Positions 15,503-23,700 of a stretch of 62,014 bases of DNA are shown piece by piece. This DNA comes from RGIG3077 sp964490175 (GTDB lineage: Bacteria; Bacillota; Clostridia; Oscillospirales; Ruminococcaceae): assembly GCA_964490175.1 (NCBI GenBank), contig CAZBAI010000009.1, positions 1-62,014 on the forward strand, in the 5' to 3' direction. A model generated the notes under the pieces. The model saw only the letters and a program-made list of their open reading frames with translations. It did not search any database and had not been told where the DNA came from. A program made the translations under genes and the position numbers. How positions within the stretch are numbered: the stretch's first letter is position 1; every line of letters begins with the position of its first letter.

Positions 15503-16993
15503 TCAATACGTGCTCACAATCGACTCGCCGTTTTTAATGCGTTCAATATTGTCAAGCAGTGCGTTTACATAAGAAATATTGCACGAAAAGCTCGGAACGC
15601 CGTTGTGAAGAATGACCGCATTTCTTGCGTCGGTTGAATAAAACTCAAGCGTTTCATCGGAGATAACTCCGTCATAATCGTTTTGCAGCTCAATGTCGAT
15701 TGAGCAAAGAAGCTCGGTCTTGTCAAAATCGCCGATATACACATTATCGCCGGGGGTTTTAATCAAAAATTGATAGAACGATTTAAACGTTTCGGTATCG
15801 AATTCTTTTCCGTCGAGAGTGACCGAATAGCTTTCGCTGTCGCCGCTGCCCTCGAATGTTAAATCGCCCGAGGTTGATTTAACCGAAAGCTTGCCGATAT
15901 CATAAACATATGTTCCGAGAACCATTTCGGAAACAACCGAAGCCGGCGTCATATCCAGCCAAGGTGCATTATCGCTGTTGAAAAGATAAATCAAATTGAT
16001 GCCGCCCATATATCCGTAGCGGTACGTTTCGCCGTCGATTTCAACACTGTCACCGAAGAAAAGCAGAATATCGCCGATATCCGTTTCGGTAAGAACTGTG
16101 CAAAACGGATCGGTAAAACCGCACGCTTCAAGGTCATCATCGCTCGGGTGAACCTTGTAGATATCATTCGCAAGCAGCCCGAAAATTCCGTGAGTATACT
16201 CGGGTGATTCGGTTATATCAAGATATGCGTTTATCGGTGAAACCATTATGTGCGAAGCGGTGTTTCCGTGCAATATATCCTCATAATCACCGGTGATATC
16301 ATATTCAAAAACAATATCGTAATCCAAATCGCTGCGAAGCACCGTAACACGTTCGATTTTCGGATATTCACTCTCCGAAGGTTCTTCGAGAACGGTCTTT
16401 GAAAGGAAATGGAAAAGGTTATGCTTGCAGTAAAGAACCGCAGTATTCTCAACGGAATAAACCGTATCGGAATCGGGATATTTCACATAAACTCCGCCTA
16501 TCGGCGTTTTATCTCCGATAATTATCGTCATCTCGTCATTATCGGTTTTCAAAGTTACCGTTGCGATATCATCGCTTTCAAATCCGTATTCCGACAGGTT
16601 TTCGGGCGCTTCGTCAACAATTGTGGCTTCTGCGCAGGAAAGGTTGTTGGGAAGTGTGTAAAGGTAGCCCTCATCCTGCAAAATGTCGTCATAATCATCA
16701 AGAAAATAGTATATCTCATCGGTTTGGTTGCCGTCGGAATCGGTCTTGGTTCGTGTGTGTTGGGTCAGTGTGAAGCTGTCGCTTGCATTATCGACAATAA
16801 CCGTTTTGATATCGGCGGTTTCAAATTGATTGAGATAAACCGTGTTTTCGGTATCGGATACGGAAGCCGACGAATCCGACAGTGAAGATTCGGACTCGGA
16901 CTTATCCTTATCGTTGAGAAGAAAAATCATCGCCGCCAAAAGCACGGCAAACGCCGCACCCGCAGCTATAAAAAACTTTACATTGCCGCTCAT
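15503..16993 (-). CDS. DUF4340 protein of gld-type ABC export operon
   Basis: This is a 496-aa protein with one N-terminal membrane helix (about residues 5-24), an acidic Ser-rich linker and a large exterior beta-rich region of the DUF4340 type (for example IIIGDKTPIGGVYVKYPDSDTVY). It is the last gene of an operon ATPase-permease-GldG-DUF4340. Its ATG overlaps the stop of the GldG-like gene by 4 nt (ATGA), so translation is coupled. The four-gene set is common in Firmicutes, but its cargo is unknown; it probably forms the exposed part of the transporter. Start ATG 16991-16993 lies behind AAGGAGA. Confidence 0.8.
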   Translation of the reverse strand: MSGNVKFFIAAGAAFAVLLAAMIFLLNDKDKSESESSLSDSSASVSDTENTVYLNQFETADIKTVIVDNASDSFTLTQHTRTKTDSDGNQTDEIYYFLDDYDDILQDEGYLYTLPNNLSCAEATIVDEAPENLSEYGFESDDIATVTLKTDNDEMTIIIGDKTPIGGVYVKYPDSDTVYSVENTAVLYCKHNLFHFLSKTVLEEPSESEYPKIERVTVLRSDLDYDIVFEYDITGDYEDILHGNTASHIMVSPINAYLDITESPEYTHGIFGLLANDIYKVHPSDDDLEACGFTDPFCTVLTETDIGDILLFFGDSVEIDGETYRYGYMGGINLIYLFNSDNAPWLDMTPASVVSEMVLGTYVYDIGKLSVKSTSGDLTFEGSGDSESYSVTLDGKEFDTETFKSFYQFLIKTPGDNVYIGDFDKTELLCSIDIELQNDYDGVISDETLEFYSTDARNAVILHNGVPSFSCNISYVNALLDNIERIKNGESIVSTY

Positions 16994-18579
16994 CTGTGTC
17001 TCCTTCTGTACCAAACAATGCCGCAGACACAAAGCACGCATATGGGTATTACAAATATAACAAGCGTCGAAACAACCTTTGACTGCTTATCGGACATTAC
17101 GATATCATAGTTTTCGACCTGTGTTGACGAAATTTGGAACTTTAAAGAATCCGCTTTTTCCGTTATGGTATCGACTGCGGTAAGAAGCCAATTATAGTTA
17201 TTGAGTGCAGAGTTATCAAAGCCCGAATATGTCACAAACGCCGAGCTTAATACAAACACATTATTCACGCACAATTCGTTATCGACATACTGTCTTCTTG
17301 AAGAAAGTGCGGCAATTTCATAAGTGCCCTCGGAATTATCGACCTTATTTCCGGTGCCGTCAACGATAACGGCATCATCGGAGGTTGAAAGCATTGAAAT
17401 TGTGTGAATGCTGCCGTTTCTTTCAAACGAGCGCTTTAAGGGAAGCACGTTGAGCGCATAAATCGGCAAAGAATCGTCATGAATACCGGCATTGTAATCG
17501 TCGTTCATAACCTCTTGCTCGCTGTTATCGACTACCTGTGCGAAAATATACTGATTTCCGCTTTGGTCATACGCATAGCACTCCGAATCGGTTTCGTAAA
17601 CAACGCCGTCGCCAAATTCAAATCCCCAGTTGGCAAGAAAACTGTCAAGTTTGGGCGTGTTGTAACGCAATGTGCCGGATATATAAATGATATCGGTACC
17701 GTATTTGCCGTCATTGTAAAGATAATCATCGATTTTATCAAGCATTTCATCGGTATAGTCGCTGTCCGGACCGGGAATCACCAGCACGGAAGCATCTTGC
17801 GGAATTTCGCCTGTTACAAGATCGATATATTCGTAATAATAGCCGTTAAGATAAAGCGACTGAATGAAATAATCGGCAATTGTGCCCTCTTCCTCATCGC
17901 CGACAACGGCAACTTTCATCGGATTTGCGTTGGAAACAAAGGCAATTGCGGAAGTGAGCGTATTTTCCGTATCATATCCCAAAATCAGTTCGCTCGTATC
18001 GGCATAGCCGTAAAGATAGGCATAATAATTTTGCTGATATGCCTCTTCGTCGATAATAAGAATATCTAAAATGCTGAATACTTTTACTCTTGATTCGCAC
18101 TGAACGACAACGTCGCCTTGCGAAAGCTCACCCGAATAGTTTTCGTTTAATTCCGCAACCTTTGCCGGATTTGATACCATATCGAGAAATTCAATGGAAA
18201 TTTTGTCCGAATAGCTTGCATATTCTTTCAAAAGCTCAACAACCTGCTTGTCGATTACGGCATCACCCGTGTACGATCCGAAAACCGCACCCGCTTCAAA
18301 CGAATCCTCCGGATAGAGAACGGTAATCGAAACTTCTTTGTCAAGCGTCTTTACGAAATTTGCCGATTCTTCGGAAAGCTCATAATACTTACTGCTTGTA
18401 AGGTCGATATTAAGCGAATATTTATCGTTTAAAAGCGAAGCAACAATATTAAGCAGCACAATAACCACGATAAAAACAACGATTAAAGCGGTTGACAGTG
18501 TGCCGTATTTAAGCTTTTTATGTGTTTTTGCAGACGCTTTAGGAGCGTCGTTTTCAATAATATCTTTTTTGTCACTCAT
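16990..18579 (-). CDS. GldG-type auxiliary component of ABC transporter
   Basis: This 529-aa protein has a membrane helix near each end (about 30-53 and 500-523) with a long exterior region between them. The exterior part matches the GldG/ABC_transp_aux family (SKYYELSEESANFVKTLDKEVSITVLYPE; VLVIPGPDSDYTDEMLDKIDDYL). In Bacteroidetes GldG works with GldA and GldF in gliding; in non-gliding Firmicutes the homologous set is an ABC exporter of unknown substrate. Start ATG 18577-18579 is preferred over the ATG two codons earlier because GGAG would be only 2 nt from the latter. It begins 19 nt after the permease gene. Confidence 0.85.
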   Translation of the reverse strand: MSDKKDIIENDAPKASAKTHKKLKYGTLSTALIVVFIVVIVLLNIVASLLNDKYSLNIDLTSSKYYELSEESANFVKTLDKEVSITVLYPEDSFEAGAVFGSYTGDAVIDKQVVELLKEYASYSDKISIEFLDMVSNPAKVAELNENYSGELSQGDVVVQCESRVKVFSILDILIIDEEAYQQNYYAYLYGYADTSELILGYDTENTLTSAIAFVSNANPMKVAVVGDEEEGTIADYFIQSLYLNGYYYEYIDLVTGEIPQDASVLVIPGPDSDYTDEMLDKIDDYLYNDGKYGTDIIYISGTLRYNTPKLDSFLANWGFEFGDGVVYETDSECYAYDQSGNQYIFAQVVDNSEQEVMNDDYNAGIHDDSLPIYALNVLPLKRSFERNGSIHTISMLSTSDDAVIVDGTGNKVDNSEGTYEIAALSSRRQYVDNELCVNNVFVLSSAFVTYSGFDNSALNNYNWLLTAVDTITEKADSLKFQISSTQVENYDIVMSDKQSKVVSTLVIFVIPICVLCVCGIVWYRRRHR

Positions 18580-18597
18580 TTTCATCTCTCCTTTCGT

Positions 18598-19341
18598 TTA
18601 GCTCCAGCGTTTCTTTTCAAGGATTCTGATAGTGAGGAAATTAAATACCGCAACTATGCTGAGATAGAAAAGAATTGACGAAACGTTGAATACGCCTGTT
18701 GTAAATTCGTTGTATTTGTCATAAAACGAAAGATTTTTAATAGCGTTCGCAACGGCTTCAAAAATCTTGTTAAGCCAATCGGCATTATCCACGCTGATTT
18801 TTGCGATAAGGTCGGAGATGGTATCCATAATAAGGAAAACAAGGTTGAATACAATTGCAAGAACCGCCGCAACCACAACGTTTTCGGTCAACGATGAAAC
18901 AAACACGCCGATTGAGATGAATGCGGCGCCGAGGAAGAAAAGACCTATCACCGTACCGAAAGTCGTGCTCCACGGAACCTCGCCGAAAAGCGAAAGAATC
19001 ATTCCGAACAAGGGAAAAATCGCAACAGCGGCAACATAAAGCACAAGAGCCGCAAAAAATTTACCGTAAACAATTCCCGCAAGGCTGACCGGCGATGTGA
19101 GCAACGCCTGATCGGTTTTCAGCCTTTTATCGTCGCTTAAAAGCTTCATTGTTATCAGCGGAATAAAAATAAGGTTTACATAAAACATCAACGAAAAGCA
19201 AGCCGACATATCGGCTGTGAGCGATTGCAAACATCCTGCCCAAAAGAAAATACCGGCACAGAAATAGAATACCGCCAAGAATACATAGCCGACGGGCGAT
19301 GTAAAATATGATGTTATTTCACGTTTAAATATTGCACCCAT
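18598..19341 (-). CDS. ABC-2 type permease (GldF-like)
   Basis: This 247-aa integral membrane protein has about six hydrophobic helices and opens MGAIFKREITSYFTSPVGYVF, the typical N-terminus of GldF-like ABC-2 permeases. It also has LLSDDKRLKTDQALLTSPVS, the cytoplasmic coupling helix of the family. Its start is 6 nt after the stop of the ATPase gene and uses a GGGGAGGA site inside that gene, so the two are translationally coupled. It should form the channel half of the exporter with the GldA-like ATPase. Confidence 0.88.
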   Translation of the reverse strand: MGAIFKREITSYFTSPVGYVFLAVFYFCAGIFFWAGCLQSLTADMSACFSLMFYVNLIFIPLITMKLLSDDKRLKTDQALLTSPVSLAGIVYGKFFAALVLYVAAVAIFPLFGMILSLFGEVPWSTTFGTVIGLFFLGAAFISIGVFVSSLTENVVVAAVLAIVFNLVFLIMDTISDLIAKISVDNADWLNKIFEAVANAIKNLSFYDKYNEFTTGVFNVSSILFYLSIVAVFNFLTIRILEKKRWS

Positions 19342-19347
19342 TTAATG

Positions 19348-20418
19348 TCATTCCTCCCCGTCAAGAATAATGTCGGATACACCGAGCGTAGGTTCGCCGT
19401 CTTCGGTGATTTCCTCCGAAGCTTTAATTTCGTCGGTATTGTTTTCATCGCCGTTTTCGGAAATATCGGCATTTGGCATTGCAATGCTCTCACCCATTGT
19501 GATTTTAAGGAAGATATCTTCAAGGGTAAGTGCGTTGCTGCGCAGTGAATAAATGCACCAATTGCGTGCGAAAATGCGCTTGTTAAGCTCTTTTCTGATA
19601 TCAACGCCGTATGAGGCTTCTATTTCATATTCAAAAACACCTTTTTCCTGCTGCATTCCGACATTTACCGTTTCAACTCCGGGAATCGCCGAAAGCACCT
19701 TAACGACCTCGTCTTTAGGTCCGTCGATTGCAACGGTAAGCCTGTGATCGTTGGAAACCGACTGCGAAAGGTTAAATGCGGTATCATCTGCGGCGATAAC
19801 GCCTTTGTTTATGATAATTACCCTGTCGCACACCGCTTGAACCTCGGAAAGAATATGTGAAGAAAGAATAACCGTATGATTCTTGCCGAGCCTCTTTATA
19901 AGGTTTCTTATTTCGATTATCTGCTTCGGGTCAAGACCGACAGTCGGCTCATCGAGAATGAGCACGGGCGGATTGCCGATAAGCGCCTGAGCAAGCCCGA
20001 CACGCTGTTTATATCCCTTTGAAAGGTTTTTGATTATTCTGTCAAAAACGTCGTTTATTTTCACAAGCGAGCAAATATCTCTGATATGTGAGATTTTAGG
20101 CAAATTGCACTTCTTCAAATCAAACATAAAATAAAGATATTCTTTAACGGTCATATCAAGATAAAGCGGCGGAATTTCGGGAAGATATCCAATCTGTTTT
20201 TTCGCCTTGATAGGATCTTTGAGAATGTCCGTACCGTTAATGAGCGCCTGACCGCTCGTTGAAGAAATATATCCGGTAAGAATATTCATCGTTGTGGATT
20301 TTCCCGCACCGTTCGGTCCGAGAAATCCGAGAATTTCGCCGTCATGAACTTCAAACGATATGTTGTTCACAGCCAAATGCGAACCGTAAGCTTTTGATAG
20401 GTTTTTGACTTCTATCAT
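19348..20418 (-). CDS. ABC transporter ATP-binding protein (GldA-like) with acidic tail
   Basis: This 356-aa ATPase carries Walker A GPNGAGKST (about 35-43), signature LSKGYKQRVGLAQAL (about 136), Walker B LILDEPTVGLDP and a switch His in LSSHILSEV. Residues about 230-300 match the extra C-terminal domain of GldA/DrrA-like ATPases. The final 45 residues or so are strongly acidic (NGDENNTDEIKASEEITEDG) and not part of the usual fold. First gene of the four-gene export operon. Start ATG 20416-20418 lies behind GGAGGCC. It powers the export complex on the inner face of the membrane. Confidence 0.88.
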   Translation of the reverse strand: MIEVKNLSKAYGSHLAVNNISFEVHDGEILGFLGPNGAGKSTTMNILTGYISSTSGQALINGTDILKDPIKAKKQIGYLPEIPPLYLDMTVKEYLYFMFDLKKCNLPKISHIRDICSLVKINDVFDRIIKNLSKGYKQRVGLAQALIGNPPVLILDEPTVGLDPKQIIEIRNLIKRLGKNHTVILSSHILSEVQAVCDRVIIINKGVIAADDTAFNLSQSVSNDHRLTVAIDGPKDEVVKVLSAIPGVETVNVGMQQEKGVFEYEIEASYGVDIRKELNKRIFARNWCIYSLRSNALTLEDIFLKITMGESIAMPNADISENGDENNTDEIKASEEITEDGEPTLGVSDIILDGEE

Positions 20419-20512
20419 ATATTGTTGGCCTCCTGTATTTATGTTTACGGCATCTGCCTATGCAAACGCCGCTTTTGACATTGTTTGCCTTATGCACTAT
20501 ATCAGCAAAGGC

Positions 20513-21385
20513 TTAAAATAACCTTAATGTTTCAATATCTTTATTTATTTGCCAAACAAGCTCTTTCGGGCTTGAAAAGCGCTTTTCATCACGAATAAAG
20601 CCGAAAAACAAAACCTCGACATCACAATCGTAAAGGTCGCCCGAAAAATCAAGTATATGCGTTTCCGCTACAATATCCGATTCTTCGTAAAAAGTCGGTC
20701 TTTTCCCGACATTGGTTATGCTTTTGTATATTTTGCCGCCGATTAGCGTTTTGGTGGCGTAAACACCGAGCCGAAGCGGCGCACAGGTTTTAAGATTCAA
20801 CGTGGGAAAACCCATTTCAGTGCCGCGGCGATGGTCGCAAAAAACCTTGCCGGCAATCGAAAAATCCCTGCCGAGAAGCTTGGACGCTTCGGCAATATCG
20901 CCGAAATTCAGCGCACAGCGCACTGCCTGCGATGAAACTCTTTTTCCGTCAAGCTCAAAGTGTGGAACAATGCAACATTCGATTTTGCAGTCTGCGCACA
21001 GCTTTGCAAGGTCAAAAGCATCGGCACAGGCATTGTGCCCGAACCTGAAATCCTTTCCGCAAAAAACACGTGCGCAATTGATTTTATCGGCTAAAATATC
21101 ACGCACAAATTCCAAAGGTTCAAGGGTGCGTATGCTTTCAAAATCAAAAGAATAAACGTTTTTTATTCCGCATTCTTTTATATATCGGCATTTTTGCTCC
21201 TGCGAATATATATATTGAATTTTTCGCTGTTGTTTATTATTAAGCGTATCGTTATCAAAGGTGAAACAAACCGGCACAAGCCCCGAATCTTCGCATTCGG
21301 CGGCTTTTTCAAGCACGCTTTTGTGCCCTAAGTGCACGCCGTCAAACAATCCGAGCGCAGCAGCTGTTTTAGCCTCGGTCAGCAT
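20513..21385 (-). CDS. ribF: Bifunctional riboflavin kinase / FAD synthetase
   Basis: This 290-aa enzyme converts riboflavin to FMN and then FAD. The N-terminal adenylyltransferase domain shows LGLFDGVHLGHKSVL and VFCGKDFRFGHNACAD; the C-terminal kinase domain shows GKVFCDHRRGTEMGFPTLNL and ATKTLIGGKIYKSITNVGKRPTF. Start ATG 21383-21385 is chosen with GAGG 8 nt upstream; a GTG three codons earlier overlaps that site. It is the last gene of the rimP-to-ribF operon, 19 nt after truB. Confidence 0.93.
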   Translation of the reverse strand: MLTEAKTAAALGLFDGVHLGHKSVLEKAAECEDSGLVPVCFTFDNDTLNNKQQRKIQYIYSQEQKCRYIKECGIKNVYSFDFESIRTLEPLEFVRDILADKINCARVFCGKDFRFGHNACADAFDLAKLCADCKIECCIVPHFELDGKRVSSQAVRCALNFGDIAEASKLLGRDFSIAGKVFCDHRRGTEMGFPTLNLKTCAPLRLGVYATKTLIGGKIYKSITNVGKRPTFYEESDIVAETHILDFSGDLYDCDVEVLFFGFIRDEKRFSSPKELVWQINKDIETLRLF

Positions 21386-21404
21386 TGATATCACCTCTCA
21401 GATT

Positions 21405-22307
21405 TCAGTCAACCCGATAAAAATTTTTTTCAATCCTCAAAACACGGCAGTCAAAATCAATATTGGCAGTGCCCAAAAATTCGCCGTTGTCGCCAAACAC
21501 CGCATATCTTACATCACGCAAATCATTTATACCGAGCTTATCAATCGATAGCTTGACGCCGTTTTTATATTTTTCGCAATTTGTGCTTGAAAGTGTAATT
21601 TTCGGGCAATTCTCAAACAGCTGACACGGCTTAAGCATGGTATTTTCAAGGCAGCCCGATTCAAAAAGCTCTTTAACCGTATCAAAATCCAAACAATCTT
21701 CAAGCGAAAATCCGCATGAAGCCGTTCGGCGCAATGCCGTCATTGTTGCCCCGCATGAAAGCGCCGTGCCGATATCGTCAATCAAAGTGCGGATATAAGT
21801 GCCCTTTGAGCATTTAACGTCTATCAAAGCGGTGTAATTATCTGCGTCAAAATCAATAAGAGAAAGCGAAAAAATATTCACGTTTTTTTTAGGGCGCTGA
21901 GTTTCAATTCCTTTTCGGGCAAGCTTATAAAGCTTTTGACCGTTGACGGAAACCGCCGAATACATCGGAACAATCTGCTCGATTTCACCCTTAAAAGCGT
22001 TTAAGGCATTTTCAAGCTCGTTTTCGGAAAAATGCGGCTTTGCAGTGCTTAAAATCTTGCCTGTAATATCAAGCGTATCGGTAACAATTCCGAATTTCAT
22101 CTCGGCAGTATATGCCTTGACATCGTTATCAATCATATCGCACGCTTTTGTTGCATTGCCTAAAAATATCGGAAGAACGCCCGTTGCCATGGGGTCAAGC
22201 GTTCCGCCGTGACCGATTCGCTTCATTTTGAGAATGCCGCGAAGCTTTGCTACAACATCAAATGATGTAAAGCCCTGCGGCTTGTCAATACAGATAATAC
22301 CGTTCAT
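21405..22307 (-). CDS. truB: tRNA pseudouridine(55) synthase TruB
   Basis: This 300-aa enzyme makes pseudouridine-55 in the T loop of tRNAs. It starts MNGIICIDKPQGFTSFDVV and carries the catalytic Asp in GHGGTLDPMATGVLPI (about residues 33-48), plus CSKGTYIRTLIDDIG. The start codon overlaps the nrnA stop codon by 1 nt (TAATG), showing translational coupling. The C-terminal portion is the extended PUA-like tail of TruB. Found in the standard order after rbfA and nrnA. Confidence 0.94.
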   Translation of the reverse strand: MNGIICIDKPQGFTSFDVVAKLRGILKMKRIGHGGTLDPMATGVLPIFLGNATKACDMIDNDVKAYTAEMKFGIVTDTLDITGKILSTAKPHFSENELENALNAFKGEIEQIVPMYSAVSVNGQKLYKLARKGIETQRPKKNVNIFSLSLIDFDADNYTALIDVKCSKGTYIRTLIDDIGTALSCGATMTALRRTASCGFSLEDCLDFDTVKELFESGCLENTMLKPCQLFENCPKITLSSTNCEKYKNGVKLSIDKLGINDLRDVRYAVFGDNGEFLGTANIDFDCRVLRIEKNFYRVD

Positions 22308-23266
22308 TATCTCAACACCTTACCGATTTCATCGACAATCATCAATTTGACCCGTTCTATTGAATATTCGTTGCCAAACTCACACCCTGCGGCATTTTTA
22401 TGTCCGCCGCCGCCAAAGCTTGCGCATATATCGGAAACGCAAAAATCACCCGCCGAACGCATTGAAGCTTTTAATTTGCCGTCATCACGTTCTTTCACGG
22501 TCACACCCACAACAACGCCCATAGTCTGCAAGGGCAAATTCATCGTTGTATCAAGCTCGGCTTCATCTACATTAAGCGCCGAAAGCAAATCTCTTGAAAT
22601 ATACACAAACGCACATTTCCCACCGAAAAAGTATTCGGTATTTTCGTAAATGGCAGCTTCAAGTTTAATTTTGCCTATGCTTTTTATATCGAACATTTCT
22701 CTGTTGATATTCGCAAAATCAAAATTATATTTCAAAAGCTGCGAAACAATTTCGTGCGTGCGTGATGTTGTGTTTGAAAACTTAAAGCATCCGGTATCCG
22801 TTGCTATTGCGGTATAAAGCCTTTTGGCGATTTCATCGTCAAGACAAACATCAAGAGCTTGAGCCAATTCGTAAACAATCTCGCCTGCCGCCGCCGCATT
22901 TGAATCAAGCAGCGTATTTTCGGCAAAGCCGACATTTGAAGCGTGGTGGTCGATGTTAAGCAAACATCGCTTGGCATAAACCGTACGCAAATCGCCCAAA
23001 AGACTGTCATCGGCAAGGTCAACCGCAATTACGGTTTTTTCTTCAAAATCAAACTCTGAAAAATCCGTATAAAGAAACGCATATCGTTCGGGAAAGCCTG
23101 TAAAGTTCAAAACCTTGGCACGTTTTTTGAGCTTTTTGAGAATAAGGCAAAGCGCAAAAGCACTGCCGAAAGCGTCACCGTCGGGATTTTGGTGTGTCAA
23201 AATCGCAAAATCGTCATTATTTTTCAAAATGCCGCACGCAGTAGAAATATCAATATAATTACTCAT
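22307..23266 (-). CDS. nrnA: DHH-family phosphoesterase, NrnA-like
   Basis: This 319-aa protein carries the DHH-type metal motifs HQNPDGDAFGSAFAL, VIAVDLADDS and INIDHHASN-like NIDHHASNVGFA, and the C-terminal DHHA1 GGGGHKNAAGCEF. NrnA-type enzymes degrade nanoRNA of 2-5 nt and dephosphorylate pAp. In organisms with c-di-GMP they can also clear pGpG. Start ATG 23264-23266 overlaps the end of rbfA by 8 nt. The gene is embedded in the infB operon as in other Firmicutes. Confidence 0.9.
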   Translation of the reverse strand: MSNYIDISTACGILKNNDDFAILTHQNPDGDAFGSAFALCLILKKLKKRAKVLNFTGFPERYAFLYTDFSEFDFEEKTVIAVDLADDSLLGDLRTVYAKRCLLNIDHHASNVGFAENTLLDSNAAAAGEIVYELAQALDVCLDDEIAKRLYTAIATDTGCFKFSNTTSRTHEIVSQLLKYNFDFANINREMFDIKSIGKIKLEAAIYENTEYFFGGKCAFVYISRDLLSALNVDEAELDTTMNLPLQTMGVVVGVTVKERDDGKLKASMRSAGDFCVSDICASFGGGGHKNAAGCEFGNEYSIERVKLMIVDEIGKVLR

Positions 23267-23636
23267 CAATCAAATCTTCTCCGTTTTCGTCACTTTTGAC
23301 AAGGTTTTGCAGCATTTTGCTGATTTTTGCGCTGTGCTCGATAGAATCGTCGGCAACAAAATGCAACTCGGGGCATTTTCTCATTTTCAGCGCAGAGCAC
23401 AGCATTTTTTTAATGTACCCCGAAGCGCTGACAAGCCCCTTAACCGCCTCTTTGGTGCAGTCCATTCCCTTTAATGATGAAACGTAAACCGTGCAATGCG
23501 ACATATCGTTTGTAAGGTCGGTGCGAATCACGGAAACCATATTATCCGCAACCCTCGGATCCTTTACGGTGCGCAAAATAGCAGTCATTTCACGCATTAC
23601 GTCCTCATTCAATCTAATAGATTTGAAACTCGGCAT
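23259..23636 (-). CDS. rbfA: Ribosome-binding factor A
   Basis: This 125-aa protein assists 16S rRNA 5'-end maturation and 30S assembly. The start MPSFKSIRLNEDVMREMTAI and the KDPRVADNMVSVIR segment are typical. The ATG (23634-23636) has no Shine-Dalgarno sequence at normal spacing: the only strong one, AGGAGGA at 23671-23677, is 34 nt upstream and separated from the ATG by a perfect 8-bp hairpin. The end overlaps nrnA by 8 nt. Confidence 0.93.
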   Translation of the reverse strand: MPSFKSIRLNEDVMREMTAILRTVKDPRVADNMVSVIRTDLTNDMSHCTVYVSSLKGMDCTKEAVKGLVSASGYIKKMLCSALKMRKCPELHFVADDSIEHSAKISKMLQNLVKSDENGEDLIDE

Positions 23637-23648
23637 AGCTTAGACAAA

Positions 23649-23668
23649 TGCCTTTTATTCAAAAGGCA
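23649..23668 (-). promoter_or_regulatory. Hairpin between Shine-Dalgarno and rbfA start
   Basis: On the minus strand TGCCTTTT-GAAT-AAAAGGCA forms a perfect 8-bp stem. It lies between AGGAGGA (23671-23677) and the rbfA ATG (23636), possibly folding out the intervening sequence to bring them close. Also lies in the infB-rbfA gap, so a processing site is possible. Confidence 0.55.
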
Positions 23669-23700
23669 CATCCTCCTTTTTATGCTTTAAAAAGACAAAA

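Noticed and set aside
23649..23690. Short upstream frame beginning at the ATG next to AGGAGG before rbfA
   Set aside because: The ATG touches the Shine-Dalgarno sequence, so spacing is zero; it cannot be initiated efficiently from it.
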